Shown here piece after piece: positions 34,925 to 47,964 of a stretch of 64,000 nucleotides of DNA. The stretch's first letter is position 1; each line of letters starts with the position of its first letter. The stretch comes from Micrasema longulum. Lineage: Eukaryota; Arthropoda; Insecta; Trichoptera; Brachycentridae. The DNA lies in assembly GCA_022494885.1 (NCBI GenBank), contig JAGVSM010002919.1, forward strand, positions 1-64,000, read 5' to 3'. The notes under the pieces are model-generated. The model did no database searches. It saw nothing but the letters and a program-made list of their open reading frames with translations, and was not told where the DNA came from. The translations under genes and the position numbers were made by a program.

Positions 34925-37900
34925 ATGGCTACGTACGATAACAAACACTGGCTCCTGTCGCACATAAGAAATTCCTTCATATCGACCGACGACACGGGTA
35001 TGTGCGAAACCGTAATGTTAGGGGAAGATTTTCCCAAATTACTTCACGCAAAGTGTGTCGCCGAAAGAGGGACTATCGAGATTTCTACGCCTCCTAAAAC
35101 TGAGGACGATAGCGGAGACGAGAAGTTTGAGAGAGAAAAGGTTATGGAATTCGAATGTTACCCAGAACTGGATCAAGATGACGACGATGATATAGACCCC
35201 TTGACGGAAAGCTATGATCCTCAACATGACATGGATTTCGGACTTCACAGGTACTAATTTAATACAATTTTGATATTGTTTGCATTGTTTTCAATCTTAT
35301 AAACATTATCTATTATTTAATGGGTCAATATTAGGCCCCCTATTGTATATTGATAACTTAGGACATTAAAATGTATCGGGGAGGTATTTCTTCTATGCGG
35401 ATGATACTCTAGTGATATATAGTGCTGATAATGAAACCCATCTGCAAAACAACATCAATGAGGATCTGAATAAATGTATGTACTGGTTAGGTAATAACTC
35501 ATTAACAATAAATACAAATAAGACTAAATATATGATAATTGAACATAAAAACAAACGCCCCATAAAGCTTTACCCAATAATTAAAGATGAGCAAATTAAA
35601 CAAACAGAAAATGTAAATTACTTTGGTTTGGAAGTGGATGACAAATTAGTGGACAAAACATATCAAAGCAGTTATATAAAAACTGGGTCCAATTAGGTAT
35701 TGGGATAGCGAGAAGAACAGAAGTCTTTGATAAAAGGACAAAATTAATGATATACAATGCTTTCATACTTCCACACTTTGTATATGGAGTAATAATATGG
35801 TCACAGTGTAGTAAAAAAAATGCAAGAATCAGTTAAAAGAACAATGAATAAATCACTTAAAGTAACATTTCATTTTAATAAATTTATTAGAACTACAGAT
35901 TTATATTTATACCAAATAAGAAAAGTGTTAAATTTAGATGAATTAATTTACACAGAAAATGTAAAGATATTTAAGATGAAAAATTTACATCAAAGAAATG
36001 CAAGAGCGTCAAATAATTTAACTTGCGGACAACCTAGGACTAACAGAAAAAGAAACAGTTTTGTGTATTCAGCAATAAAGTTCTACAATTCACTTTCTAA
36101 TGGCTTAAAAAATATACAAAACATATATGGAGGAGCTATGCGGAGCAGTGCGGTGAAAGGAACTAAGGAGACGGGTTTGGATCCCAGCAGAAAGTTAATT
36201 GAATCTCATACCTTCCGGATCTATCTTGATGTTTTGACTGGAGGCTGGAGATGACTCTGGGACACTTCACTTCTCACTTAATTAGTTGTTCTTGCGGAAT
36301 GCGGGAGCGGTTACGCGGTGCGGATCGGTAAGCGGTAAGCGGCGGTGGTCATAATGACTCGGTGGTCAATTCTTAACTAAAACTACTGGGCATTGAGGGA
36401 CAGGTACAGGTGCGGATAAGAATATTAATGTAACTGTAGGTAATATAAATATATATAAAATTATTAATAAAAATATATAAGTACATAATATCGGCGCAAC
36501 CAAGTATGTACTTTAAAAACACCTCAATAAAACAGTTCTTACAGCCCGTGTGACGAGTGATATGTGGTGTTATTTTATTGACTTTTTATTAAAACTATTG
36601 TGTCATAATATATTATATCCCCTCATACAGGCACTTTTGCTGATTGGGAATATTTCGTACAAATAAAATATGTTATGTAATGTAATATGTAAAGTTAAAA
36701 CAATGTATTTTGTCATAAATAAATAAATCTAACTCTAATTTATCTTTATTACTGACATTTCTCAGTAAAACTGCATTTAATCAAACAAACTGTAGGGGTT
36801 GGCAGAGACAAAAGAAAGACACAATACTGTCTTTGCATACATATCTCGCTTCCTCTACTTGAATAGCGCCTGAAAAAACATCTACTTTCTTTTCCTTAAT
36901 CTCTCCACTTTTCCCATCTTCTCTTGTATCGATATTAATTTATTCATATACGTATTGTTAGTTCTATTTTTGTATCTGTTTTAATTAATTTTTACTCGCA
37001 TACGTTTTGCAAGTAAAATTATACAAATAACACATTTTATTGTATAGGTTGGTTAGAAGAAATTGCCGCTTGTCGATAAACCCCCCAACGTATCCAGAAA
37101 AAGTTAAATAAAAAAATAGTAATGTTGTATAAGTCAAATTTACACTTGAAATAATTTTCCACCATTGCGGACCATCGAATAGGGTCTATTCAAGTTTGAA
37201 TAGACCCTATTCGACCCTAAGATGATATCAATACCAAAGATTTTTTTTGTGCGATGCTGGATAAATTTTCTACAAAGGTTTAAAATATGCATATTTTAAT
37301 TTTCCTGAAAACGAAATGTTTTCTGCCCTGTGGGACAAACGGCATGTATGACCCTTTGGCACCAAACTTTCACGCAATGTTCATTAGAAGTGCAGTCGGC
37401 AGTCATAACGCGTGATGTCAAAATCACGAGATCCCAACTGCGAGCCGTTTTGAATACATTGGTACTTATATCATGAGATTTGTAAAAATCCGCTCTAAAT
37501 TAATATGATATTTTTTAACGTTATTCCGACTTGTAAAAATACCCTATCACTTGTTTTATTTTATTTAACTATTTATTTTTGTGATTAGTGCATTTAACAG
37601 GCAGCGATCCAACACGGCACAAAAACTAGAAAAGATGGAGCTGGCGCAGAGAAAAGCGGCAAAAATCAAAGTTGTCAAATGGGAAGACCCTCCGAACGTG
37701 TTATCCAGTACTGAACTAGAACATTTATTCTCTCGGAAAGAGGTAAAACCTTCGAAAACCAAAGGAAAGTCTCTCTTGACTGACCAGCTAGAGAAATGCC
37801 CCTTTCTGCCGCAGAGCAAGTACTTGGAGTATGCGAAATTCGACGGCACGGCGCAGTGTGGACTGCCGACAAAAACATACAAGATTTTCATGACAATGGT

Positions 37901-40900
37901 ACCAGAAGATAAAAGAAATTATCCGGTGCAAGTGAGCATTGTAGCCAGTGCTAAAATTATAGAGTTGATTGGTTTTATCTGCTATAAATACAGGTATATA
38001 ATTTATTTTTTTATAAAAAGAAATATTTGCGTTCTTATGATTCACACAAATATTTCATTTTGAGGGCCATTTTCAACGAGTTGTAAATAACTATCTATTA
38101 AAAAATAGGAATCAAGTTGGGGTAGAGTTTGAACCACGGACCTTTGATCTGTGAGTCCGAGACACTAGCTACAGGAACACAACCTGACTCTATGTGCACA
38201 TAATAAATTATATGCATATTCTACCTATATATACAAAATAGGCTCAGATTAAATGTGTTTTAGAAGTTTTGACACTAATTATTACTGTATATTGTCGCTT
38301 AAATTTTAATATAAAGTAAGTAATTTTTTTCTCTATTGAGATTATGATTGATTGTTTTTCACCGTACAATATAACATCTATTTCTATCATTTGAATGAAG
38401 AAATTGTTGACTTTGGATGAAACACTTAAAAATCATGTACACCTTAAAAACAAATTAGACAAAAAAAAAACACTTATGTTTCATACAAACTTACTGATTT
38501 ACAAAGTTTTTATGATTTCCTGTGAAGTTTAAATTTAGTGACTTTGTTAAGGCGACGATATGTATAATCTGAATTAATTATAAAAATACTATTGATAATT
38601 ATTATTTTTACAGTATACAGCACCCGGACATTACACTAGGTTCAGTACCTTCCTATGGCCTTTATATATGCGAGGACGACGGTGAGGTAGATTTAGAGTT
38701 TCCTTGCCTGGACGCTAAAGAAGCTTGTTCCAAATTCGGATTCACTTGTCTCGGACTGGTTGACATGAAGTCGAATCCACCCAAGAACTGCGACATCCAG
38801 ACGTCTTCTATTCCAGAAAAGAGTGGCTTCAATGTGATACATATTCCCGATGATAAAAGCAACGAGCAGAGCATGCGAAGCAGGTCTGCCACATTTGACT
38901 TCAAGGAGAAGCAGGCAACGGCACCAACCGTCTTCCAAATCGGGAAAATGCCAAGCGCTATCAAGACTGAAAAATCAATACAAGAAACATCATCAAATGT
39001 GACCTTTGGGAGTGTAAATTTGAGGAACTCGCAACCTTTCCACTTACAAGCAAAAAAGTGGCTCGAAACAGAACTCGGTAAGTTATTTAAATATGCAAAT
39101 TGCTATAGTCCAAACAGGCGTCAGCAAGTATTCAGAATGTGTTAGCGCTAATGAATTTACCTAAAAGTTTGTAGGTAATATTTTCTAAAATTAAATCACA
39201 AATTGTATTCTGCAATCAATTATACTGTAATAGAAATGTTAATCTTTAGTGTTACAAACATTTATTTTGTCTAAAAAACACAATGGTTTTGTAAGAACCT
39301 TTTTCCATGATGTATGGGAGCGAAGTATAAACTGTTATTTTTTAAACGTCTTCATGAAACAGTCACTGTTATTGCTATTTTTATTAAAAAATTAAATGCC
39401 TACCTCTATTCCACATCCACTATATGCCTACAGAGTAATAATCGCATGCATAGGGTGTAGGAAGATACAAAAACAAATACATGGTATTTGTAGCTGACGC
39501 GCTACCGGGTCTACCACAATCACTAGGACGCCCCTTCCGCTGGTTATAAGGCAGTGGAATCCAACAAACTGAGTGCACACTCGCCCCAACTCCAATTAAA
39601 GCCGATTTGACTTGTAGTCCTTAAAAGGACTTTTAAATCCAGAAGCATCGCGGTAGAGATCCGTTGATTAAGAAGTCCAGCAGTCAAATCCAAAGGGCGA
39701 GCGAAGGTCTTGTAGTGTAGTCAGTATCGGCAAAGGGTAGAGCGGAGAAATGATTCAAACACGAGTAGTAGAGTGAGACTGATTTATTATGGGGCCTTGT
39801 GGCCTATACACAGAAAATACGCAAGGCCTACACCGTCCGGCCAATAGCAGGTGTGAGTAGACCGACCAATCACGCCGCGAGAGGGACAGCGCGCGCTGTT
39901 TGCCCGCTCTATCTGTCTCGCTCTCGCCATGTATAAGGACTACCTCCCCCCACCACCCGACTGCATTAGGATGTAGACCGTGCGGGAAGTAGCATATTTG
40001 ATACAGAAATGGAATTGAAAAAACATGGAATGATTTGGAGCAGTATATTTTTATTAAAGTGTTATATTAATTATAACTAATTCTATATTTATTTATTTTT
40101 TATACATTCATATTTTTTGCTTACAATGATAATAAATAATAAAAATAATGTGACCTCACTGGGGTTTCCCGTGCGGAGGACACTTAACAATATACTTTTT
40201 AAAATTAAATTTGAGAATAAACAAGGAAGACTAACTTAAAAAAAAACGAAGATAATTAACAAATATTCAGACAGTTTTAAAAACAGGGTATTTATGTACA
40301 TCTATATGCTTTGGTAGTGCAAAGACCACCCCTGAAAGTAACAAATGGTGGTAGTATTTCGCTACCACATCGAGGTCCCTATTCTAATCAGATATTAATG
40401 GCCTTTGTAAGGGCCGCTACACTCCATTGACATCCGCAACAGTATTACTGTTATGCACTGTTAAATAATTGTATAAAATTGATTTTTTTTTGCAGTATGT
40501 TATTTTAAACTATGTGTAAGAGACTCCGATATATATGTACATAATATTATATCAAAACTATGAATGTAAATATTTTTATCTATAGATTCAACAAAGTGTT
40601 TATCATCATCCCCCCAAGAAACTGAAGCTTTAAATAGAATGAAGGTGCACGAAAAAGTCATAGAAGCCCCATTATACCAGTCTTACCGGGTCAGGGTTGC
40701 GAGTCGTGTTAGAGCAAGTACCCAAATCCTACTCGGAATATCTGGGGAAAGAATCGAAATTGACCCTGTTGTTCCAACCTCAAATAAATTTTGGGTAAGT
40801 TTTCTTTTACGCTCGATTACTATCAGACAGTGTAAAAATAGTGAACAGAAACAAAAACCACCTTTTATCTAAATAAAATTCTTTAAAATGAAAAAAAGCC

Positions 40901-43900
40901 AATGTCTTAAATTGTAATATTACAGGAGAGTAATTATTTAGCCATTTTGTGTGTACGACAATTCTTTAAAAAAATAGTTTTGCAATATGAAAATCAGTTC
41001 ATTTTATGGACATCGTACAAGAGAGTTTTAAATGTAAACACCAAAATTCACATCCGATATCCATGGCTCATATAATGCAGCTTAACATTCTGGGAAAAGT
41101 GGCATATCGTCAGTGAAACTGCAATACCGCAAAACTTAGCTTCATTTCAAACGCTCAGCCTTACTACATGTTTATTATTCACTGTTGTTAATATTGTCGA
41201 GGTTGTCTTTTGATAATTAAAGAAATTTCTAAAGTTAAAAATATATCTATGTTTTATTACCATTAAATATTGCAGACCACAATCCGGAAGTCTTGACAAT
41301 TCCCCAAGGTCCTGTTTTTTGCTTCTCCGGATTGTCAAGGACCTACTGTATTTACTTACATTAGTTGAAATGTTTGATCACAAAGTTAATGCTTTTGATA
41401 TAAATTACAAAAAAATGTCATAATATTTGCTCTCCGTTAAAAATATAAATGAATTAATTATTTTATACCACCTAAATAACCATTTTGTAAATGTGTTTAT
41501 ATTTATTTGATTCGTTTTCAGGCGAGAATGAAACCAGTGTCTTACAATATGGATTCTATTGCATGGTGTGAAATGATTGAAATTAAATCTAATAAGTCTA
41601 CCTTTAGGATAATCTATTCTTTAAATAGCAACCCTTCACCAAGTCAGGAACCATCATTTTCCAATGGTAAATATTTTCAATCAAATTTCTTTTCAAAATA
41701 TTATTATTACTATTGTTAGTTTTAAGCGAGCAGCTTAAAGCTGATATGTATATATCCATTTAAACGAAAGTTAGTTGTTGACGCACTTCATTTTTGATCC
41801 CATTGAGATCAGCTCTTGTGGCAGCTTATTCCAACCATCAACAACCCTATTGCTCAGGAAATGCTTCCGTGGATTTAGATTGAATCTCGTTTTCTCCAGC
41901 CTGAGACTGTGGCCTCGAAGACGAGCATCTTGTTTAGGCTTGAACATGGGATCCAAATTTGGGCAGCTATAGTGACTGTTTAGTATCTTGTATGTCTCTA
42001 TCAGGTCACCCCTTTCTCGCCGTTCCTGCAGCGTTGTGAGATCGAGGGTTTTCAGTCTCTCCACATGTGGAAGCCGTTTTAGGGTCGGCGACAACTTTGT
42101 AGCTCGTCTTTGGACTGGCGTGATAAAAAATATGTTTTCAACCGTGAACTTCATCTTACGGTGATGATATAATGCTGTTGACTGTAAGTGTCATCTCTTG
42201 ATAGCAATAAAAAAAATATGCTGTTGACTGCGAGCATCATCGCGCGCTTCGGCGCTGCATAACAAAATTTTGTATGCAGTACCGCGCAGTGTAGCATAGC
42301 CGTATTAATGTTTGTTTCACCCAAAACAGTAAAAATAATATTTTGTGATGCTCTAGTGCTGTTTGACTTTAACTGTCGTTTCATGGTGAGACGCAATTAA
42401 GGCTCTTATTATGTACACATTTCATACAAAATATGAATGATTTTACTTTTGATTAAATGCTAGGTTCTTTTTTATCTTTCGACTTAGTAAATTTGTCCAA
42501 ATTTTTTAATTTAATCAAAACTTTGGCTAAGAATTACGATAGTATGGTGTTGGATCTAATTGAAGTCTATTCTCAACAGCACACTAATTATGCTTTATTG
42601 TAATAAATATGAAAAAATTACAAAAATAGAATACTTAAAACATTTATGAAAGAGTTAAAAAAAAACAAAAATATAAAAATGTAATGTAACAAAATACTTA
42701 ACAAACTAACAAATTAAATTTAAATTATAAATAATTTTAAAAATTACCAACTAACAGTCTAAATTCCAAAAAATAAACATTGACAGCAGCATTAAATTCT
42801 TATTATTAAGACCTCATTTAGCTGACTTCTTCTGATTCTGAGGAGCCACTCTTTCATCCACTAATTCAATACAATTTATTGAATAAGAAGATAATTAATT
42901 CTAGTATTTAGTATGATTTTCACAATTTTAAATAAATTAATACTTTACTTAGGCAGTGGGTTGACTTGAACCACAGCAATAAATATTCATGGAAAGTATC
43001 AATCAGGAAAAAAAATGTTATCTCTCTTTTAAACAGCATGGTATAGAAATAATAATAGTCCAGAAACCGCATACGCACATCAAACAGAAGGCGACTAAAC
43101 TACTCATAAATGAGTAGGTTTACATTTTTACCCATTAGTTTATTTGTAGATGTCGCTCAGTGTGCAACTCCTGATTTGAATTCAACTATGCCGTGTTGTA
43201 TCCTTTTAAAGTGTAGAAATACTGCTAGGCTCTTAAAGATACAGGGTGGCATCACATTTCATGTGTAATTAACAAATGAATGTTTAAGTAGCAAATGCAT
43301 TGCTTAAAAATTGAATTATTTTTCCATCTGTCAGATTGTCGAAGAAACAAAATGGAAATTTCGTTAGTGTTGCCAGGGTAGTAATTTTTTTACACTACTT
43401 TGCTCATTTAATGAAAGAACTAATGAAAATTAGACCTCGGATTAAACAACGCTGTCGGGGACATTTGAACAGCATTATCTTAAAAAACATCAAATATTAT
43501 TTAACATGATATAAAAATATCCATTTTATGTCAAATAAAATTTGTTTCATATTTTAAGTTCAAAGTTCACTAATTTAATTACTCTTATTAAATGACCCTT
43601 TACTTATCTACTCTGTTGTGTCAATCAATGTTTCCGCGTGCGCAATAAAATTTTAGAGAAATTAACAGATTGCTTTTTTTTTACCTTACATTTGTGTTAT
43701 GATTTATTTTTTTCCCATCAAGCAACATGACCCGGCGACTTCATGAATGCGCGAAAGTGAGGCATAGTGGGAGAATTATTGGACACAGTCCGTTGTATTC
43801 AAATATGATTCTACGCTCCTTCTGGACTATTCTTAATTCTATGCAGCATGGTCTTTATTATAATTTTTAATGTTGTCCCAAACATCCTTTATGTTTAAAT

Positions 43901-44152
43901 TTATTTTGAGGTTGATTTCAATGTTTTTTTTTTGTTTTAGCTATGCTTCATTATCGAGGCCTTCTAAACACTAGTACCACTATATTTAAGCATCATGACT
44001 TTGAATGCGAAAGTTCAATAGCGAAAGAAATAGTGGAAAAGTTAAATAGAATACTTAAATTACAATCTAGTTCATGTCGCAAGGAATATATGGCTGCAAG
44101 AGAGCGGAAATTCCAAGCCAGGCGAAGTTTTCACATACACAAAAGCTCTTAA
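34925..44152 (+). CDS. Sin1: SIN1/MAPKAP1, TORC2 subunit
   Basis: Six coding exons: 34925-35250, 37601-37993, 38614-39077, 40586-40794, 41522-41666 and 43941-44152. All junctions are GT-AG with matching phases, giving 582 residues. The N terminus (WLLSHIRNSFISTDDTGMCE) and the FGLHRQRSNTAQKLEKM segment are hallmarks of SIN1. The CRIM domain follows (LLTDQLEKCPFL, EYAKFDGTAQCG, ICEDDGEVDLEFP, FGFTCLGLV), then a Ras-binding-like region. The C-terminal PH domain shows YQSYRVRVASRVRAST, LGISGERIEIDP and KFQARRSFHIHKS. SIN1 holds TORC2 together, binds Akt and SGK substrates through CRIM, and membrane phosphoinositides through PH. An acidic run (DQDDDDDIDP) lies in exon 1. Introns hold LINE, SINE and LTR-like debris. 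The next gene starts 720 bp downstream. Confidence 0.92.
35330..36130 (+). repeat. LINE reverse transcriptase in SIN1 intron 1
   Basis: Plus frames read FYADDTLVIYSADNETHLQN, then LTINTNKTKYMIIEHKNK and, after frameshifts, the thumb and C-terminal part to about NSLSNGLKNIQN. The catalytic YADD motif is kept at about 35,396. The tail seems to resume at about 36,625-36,730, after an intervening GC-richer block. Confidence 0.8.
36130..36620 (+). repeat. Probable LTR-like insertion within the LINE
   Basis: A GC-richer block interrupts the LINE. It contains GGAGCTATGCGGAGCAGTGC and the (A)CCTCAATAAAACAGTTCTTA...TGTGTGACGAGTG type of text found around polyadenylation sites in LTRs. Ends were not fixed and no clean target duplication was found. 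Confidence 0.4.
37176..37213. repeat. Perfect 38-bp palindrome
   Basis: CGAATAGGGTCTATTCAA, two bases, then its exact complement. It lies in SIN1 intron 1, about 390 bp before exon 2. Confidence 0.8.
38112..38195 (-). repeat. tRNA-derived SINE-like unit in SIN1 intron 2
   Basis: On the minus strand TGTAGCTAGTGTCTCGGACT (A-box region) is followed by GGTCCGTGGTTCAAACTC (B box GTGGTTCAAACTC). Stems are incomplete, so not a functional tRNA. Confidence 0.55.
39480..39975 (-). repeat. Candidate solo LTR in SIN1 intron 3
   Basis: A GC-rich island of about 0.5 kb in an AT-rich intron. On the minus strand it runs from a CATGGCGAGAGCGAGACAGA block, through a CCCATAATAAATCAG polyadenylation-like site, to GGTAGACCCGGTAGCGCG. 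This resembles insect retrovirus-like LTRs. No internal region or clear target duplication was seen. Confidence 0.4.
41771..42154 (-). repeat. LINE ORF2 C-terminal fragment in SIN1 intron 5
   Basis: An open 127-codon minus frame reads FFITPVQRRATKLSPTLKRL, LTTLQERRERGDLIETYKIL and FLSNRVVDGWNKLP. This is the conserved end of CR1/Jockey-type reverse transcriptases (QRRATK...L..LE.RR.RGD.I..YKIL...VV..WN.LP). The frame is unbroken over this stretch, so it is relatively young. Confidence 0.9.
42160..43930. other. Rest of SIN1 intron 5
   Basis: AT-rich. A short direct repeat of ATGCTGTTGACTG lies at 42,172 and 42,222. No coding exon seen. Confidence 0.4.
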
Positions 44153-44872
44153 CATTTACTTATTTGTATACTAAAATTATATGTTTTGTAAATAAAAGAC
44201 TATTTATAAATTATGTGTATTATTTAACTCAATTTTATTGTTTTTGTTAATTTTTATTTATTGTAATTTAAGCCTAAAATAAAAGTTATTCATTTTTATA
44301 AACAAATGTGATTTCATTTTATCTCATTTAAATATTTATTACCTACTTTGTTTTCATTCTTTTTATTCCCCATTTCTAAAATCAGAATGAGGTTTTATAG
44401 AAAATAATATACTTTATTTATTTAGCTGTATGATTGACCGTAGTCTAATTTAATATTTGCATACTTATTCTAACAAATTTTATTAGCATTTCAGTATTAA
44501 AAAATAAGTCGGACCTAGGTTTTTCATTTATTTATTTTATTATCATATTATTTACATAAAACTATAATTTATACAAAGGTTGAATCAATACTTTTTTATA
44601 ACAACTGAATAAAAGTAAATAATTTATTATTCTTAGAAATAACAATTACGTTACGATAATACATGATTTATTTTCAAGGGGAACCAAGACATAATTATAT
44701 GCATACTCAGTAAGTAGGTGCCTCCACAAATTATTCACATCAATTTATAATAGCTGGCATGCTGGCAACATTAAAATTTGAATGGCGTACTGGCTGTCAG
44801 ATTCGTTGATAGCCCAATGTTTTAAAATAACATTCACAATTGTATTTTGCAAAACTCTATTAATCGAGTAAT

Positions 44873-46465
44873 ATGTTGGCTGGATTGGGAAGCAATGTTG
44901 GGATACCCGATAAAGCGTGGCAACCGCCAGTTGCGATTATAGAAACAACGTAAGTAAAACATAACCTTATTAAAGTCGCCACTGATGCTTGTATTTGTTT
45001 ATTTGGTGTTTTAATCTCAATTTTTATAGGATGGGAGACATAACAGTGGAAATGTACTGGAATCACGCACCAAACACTTGTAGAAATTTTATGGAACTGG
45101 TTCGGAGAGGATATTACAACAATACCAAATTTCACAGGTAACTGAACTTCAGGTTAATTTTAGACTTACATAATAGTATCAATATATGAAATAAACCTGT
45201 GTGTCTAAGACGATCACTTCTTAGAAATCCAATTTCCAACACTCCAGTGAAACTCGCAGACTTATTTATTGACAAAATCTAGAAAGAAGTGCTGCATTGA
45301 TTGGGACATAAAGATCGAACGGACAGTGAAAGAATGGCTAAAAAGATTTATGATGCAAATTTTAGTGGATGCAGATATCGGAATTAGCGGACAATCACAT
45401 AAGGAGGTGAAGGTCAAAACAAAACTAATAGTGGTTATTTGGCCACTTTTAACCTTTCCCTTACTGTTCTAAAAACTTCCGCAAGTTACGGAGCTGTGTA
45501 GTCACTACACATGCAAAAAATGAGAGATTTTAAATGGTAAAAGTGTAATATTCATCGGCAATTGCTTCAATTATTTATAGTTGAAGTCAAAAGTGATGAT
45601 ATTTTTAATCTAATTGCTAAAAACGTGAAAAAAAACATTAATTCATGCTCTCAGTGAGCGCAAAAGAACCGCCCCCAACGAAAGCCCGGTAGCTACTAAT
45701 GCAGCTTACGGGCGTCAGGGAGAAGTACAAGAAACTTTGCTGTTTGTGCGTGTGATGCTTAAAAATTGTCTCTCTCGCTCCCAAATATACCCGTATTATC
45801 GAAAGTGAGACGTAAAGAGTGTGCGAGACAATAATATATTATGATTACTCTTGTACGACAAACGCAACATGCGACACATTGGTAAACTTTCTATTGTATT
45901 GGTGATATCTCCGATTTTTGACAAAATGCTTTTTATGTCCCCAATAAGCATTAATTATTTAATAAAAAAAACATTTTTACCGATACGTAAATGTATAACG
46001 AAGGAATACCGAAGATCTCAACCCATCATTTATTATATTAATGGAGATATTAAAGTTATTAGATGCAATGTGTACTAGCTACACAGCACTGGGAAGGGAG
46101 AGTTAAAAAAATATTATTTTCATTCTAGAATAATCCGCGACTTCATGATCCAGGGCGGGGACCCCACGGGTACGGGCCGGGGTGGCGCTTCTATCTACGG
46201 GCAGAAGTTCCCTGATGAAATCCACGAAGACCTGAAGCACACGGGTGCTGGCATCCTGTCCATGGCCAACTCGGGCCCCGATACCAACGGCTCCCAGTTC
46301 TTCATCTCGCTCGCCCCCACGCAGTGGCTGGATGGAAAACACACCATATTCGGACGGGTGCAGACGGGACTGGCCGTCGTGAAAAGAATAGGACTCGTCG
46401 AGTGTGACAACAATGATAAGCCGGTCGATGATGTTAAAATAATTAAAGGGTACTTGCCAAAATAG
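44873..46465 (+). CDS. Ppil1: Peptidyl-prolyl cis-trans isomerase-like 1 (cyclophilin)
   Basis: Exons 44873-44949, 45030-45137 and 46129-46465, GT-AG and in phase, give 173 residues. Human PPIL1 has 166. The protein opens with the PPIL1-type segment [20 protein letters not shown]. It carries the cyclophilin core: [19 protein letters not shown] with the catalytic arginine at the exon 2-3 junction, [20 protein letters not shown], and [13 protein letters not shown] with the binding-site tryptophan. PPIL1 isomerises prolyl bonds in the spliceosome, where it binds SKIP/SNW1. Intron 2 is mostly a transposable element ending about 23 bp before the acceptor. Confidence 0.95.
45449..46105. mobile_element. 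Non-autonomous element in PPIL1 intron 2 (copy 2, inverted relative to 6,389-7,275)
   Basis: Bounded by TTAACCTTTCCCTTACTG and GGGAAGGGAGAGTTAA, so a TTAA lies at both ends and the outer bases form a loose inverted repeat. It matches the copy at 6,389-7,275 but lacks its 225-bp duplication. The frame 45,851-46,078 repeats the conserved MRHIGKL...RCNVY peptide with about a dozen changes. TTAA edges point to a piggyBac-type origin, which is inference. Confidence 0.65.
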
Positions 46466-46590
46466 TTAATACAGAAAAATGTCCAAATGTTGGTTGACAA
46501 GTTGATAGTCCAGTTCATTAGCTGACGCGTAAGGCAGGGGGTTTAAACTAACGAATCTTGGTTTAAAAATGGTGTCGATGATGTCACTTA

Positions 46591-47235
46591 GGCCTAGAAT
46601 ACACGGTGAAACGAAACTGCAACTAAACCCTTATGAAACTCTTAGTTTAAAATCAGTTTCAGGCTATTTCCACCAACGGCGCAACCTAAACGTGATGAAA
46701 TTTTCATACAGTCATTGGTTTTCTTTGAGAGCCGATGTCTGTCTCAATCTGTTTCAATAGGTTGAGTTCAAGTGATGAAGATATTGCTGTTATGTATTTA
46801 TATCTTCGACAAGCAAGGAGGCATAAAAGAAGAACGATGTGGATACATCCTTACGTTGAGAATAATGTAAACTGTCGTCTGTTTGTGGCTGCCAAAGAAT
46901 TAACAATACTAATATTGAGATTATTCATATTTAGAAATATCAATATTTAGAATTAATAATATTAAGTTTTGTACAGACAAGGATACTTTTCTACTTCCAA
47001 AACAAAGTAAATATTTTTATTTTCGTCCTCAGCCATTTTGTTGACAGAAAAAACGCAGCAAAAACAATAAAACACGACACGAGTTTCCTGCAAGCCAGTT
47101 TCAATGCAACTGATTTAAATGCATTTCAAATTTGTTGCGTCGTGTGTGGTTTTCTATATTTTATATGACATAAACTAAAAAGTAACTTAGAGTTGCAGTT
47201 TTGTAATTTTTGCGTTTCACTGTGTGTTCTGGGCT
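46591..47235 (+). mobile_element. PIF/Harbinger deletion derivative
   Basis: The terminal inverted repeats are GGCCTAGAATACACGGTGAA and AGCCCAGAACACACAGTGAA (right end reverse-complemented). TTA stands outside both ends, the usual 3-bp target duplication of PIF/Harbinger. A short frame (46,735-46,950) reads SSSDEDIAVMYLYLRQARR and TMWIHPYVENN, matching the N terminus of harbinger transposases. The catalytic part is deleted, leaving 645 bp. Confidence 0.85.
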
Positions 47236-47558
47236 TTACACACGTACTGCGTCTGGCAACAACCCATATTCATGTTGATATTGACAGAATTGTAAAAAAT
47301 AAATTAATGAAGAACTAATCAAATTAAATACATTATAACAATAGCATCCCTGCATTTTTATTTTTCCTTCAAAAAGTTCGAAGTGTTTGTTTCTGCGGCC
47401 GTCCAATCTGTTTAGTTATTTGGATTGGCCCGGGATCATATCTGATTTGGACAGCCCCGGTGTAAGGTAAAACATAAAAATAATTGACGCCCTGAATAAA
47501 TTCACTGTGCAAAACGCTAATTATAATTCTAACACATGTCATTGCGAGATTATATCAG
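47236..47558. other. Non-coding
   Basis: No gene or named repeat recognised. A G+C-richer patch lies at 47,395-47,465. Confidence 0.35.
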
Positions 47559-47559
47559 C

Positions 47560-47830
47560 GTATCGTCTCACACAGACGACTTCCGATTGGACTATTATAG
47601 ATGGTTTGAAGGAAATCTTATTTGACTACTGGAACACTTGTTGCTGACTGTTTTTTATAGGGACACAACATCTGCCATATAATTACTGCGTTTCCACGTA
47701 GGCTGTAGTCATCTTTTTACTACCAATGTCTTTTAAACTGACAGCTTTTGCCATCATTTCCTAAACGAGACGCACGATTTTGATGGCTATTGACGGCATA
47801 ATCGTAAACGTGTTAAGTATTTGAACTGGG
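47560..47830 (+). repeat. Dispersed repeat family C, copy 1
   Basis: Aligns in the same orientation with 57,735-57,975: ACTTCCGATTGGACTATTAT, ATGGTTTGAAGGAAATCTTA, TTGTTGCTGAC(T/G)GTTTTTT and CATCATTTCCTAAACGAGA recur in order with about 25 percent differences by eye. Confidence 0.6.
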
Positions 47831-47964
47831 GTAGTTTATGAATAAAAATTGATGTGTTAAGCTTATAAAAATTTTATTCAATAATTTATATACAAACGTT
47901 TTTTGTTTTTATTTATAAGGTTGTTGACCTGTTTTATACATAAATTTTTCCATCGATTTCATTT

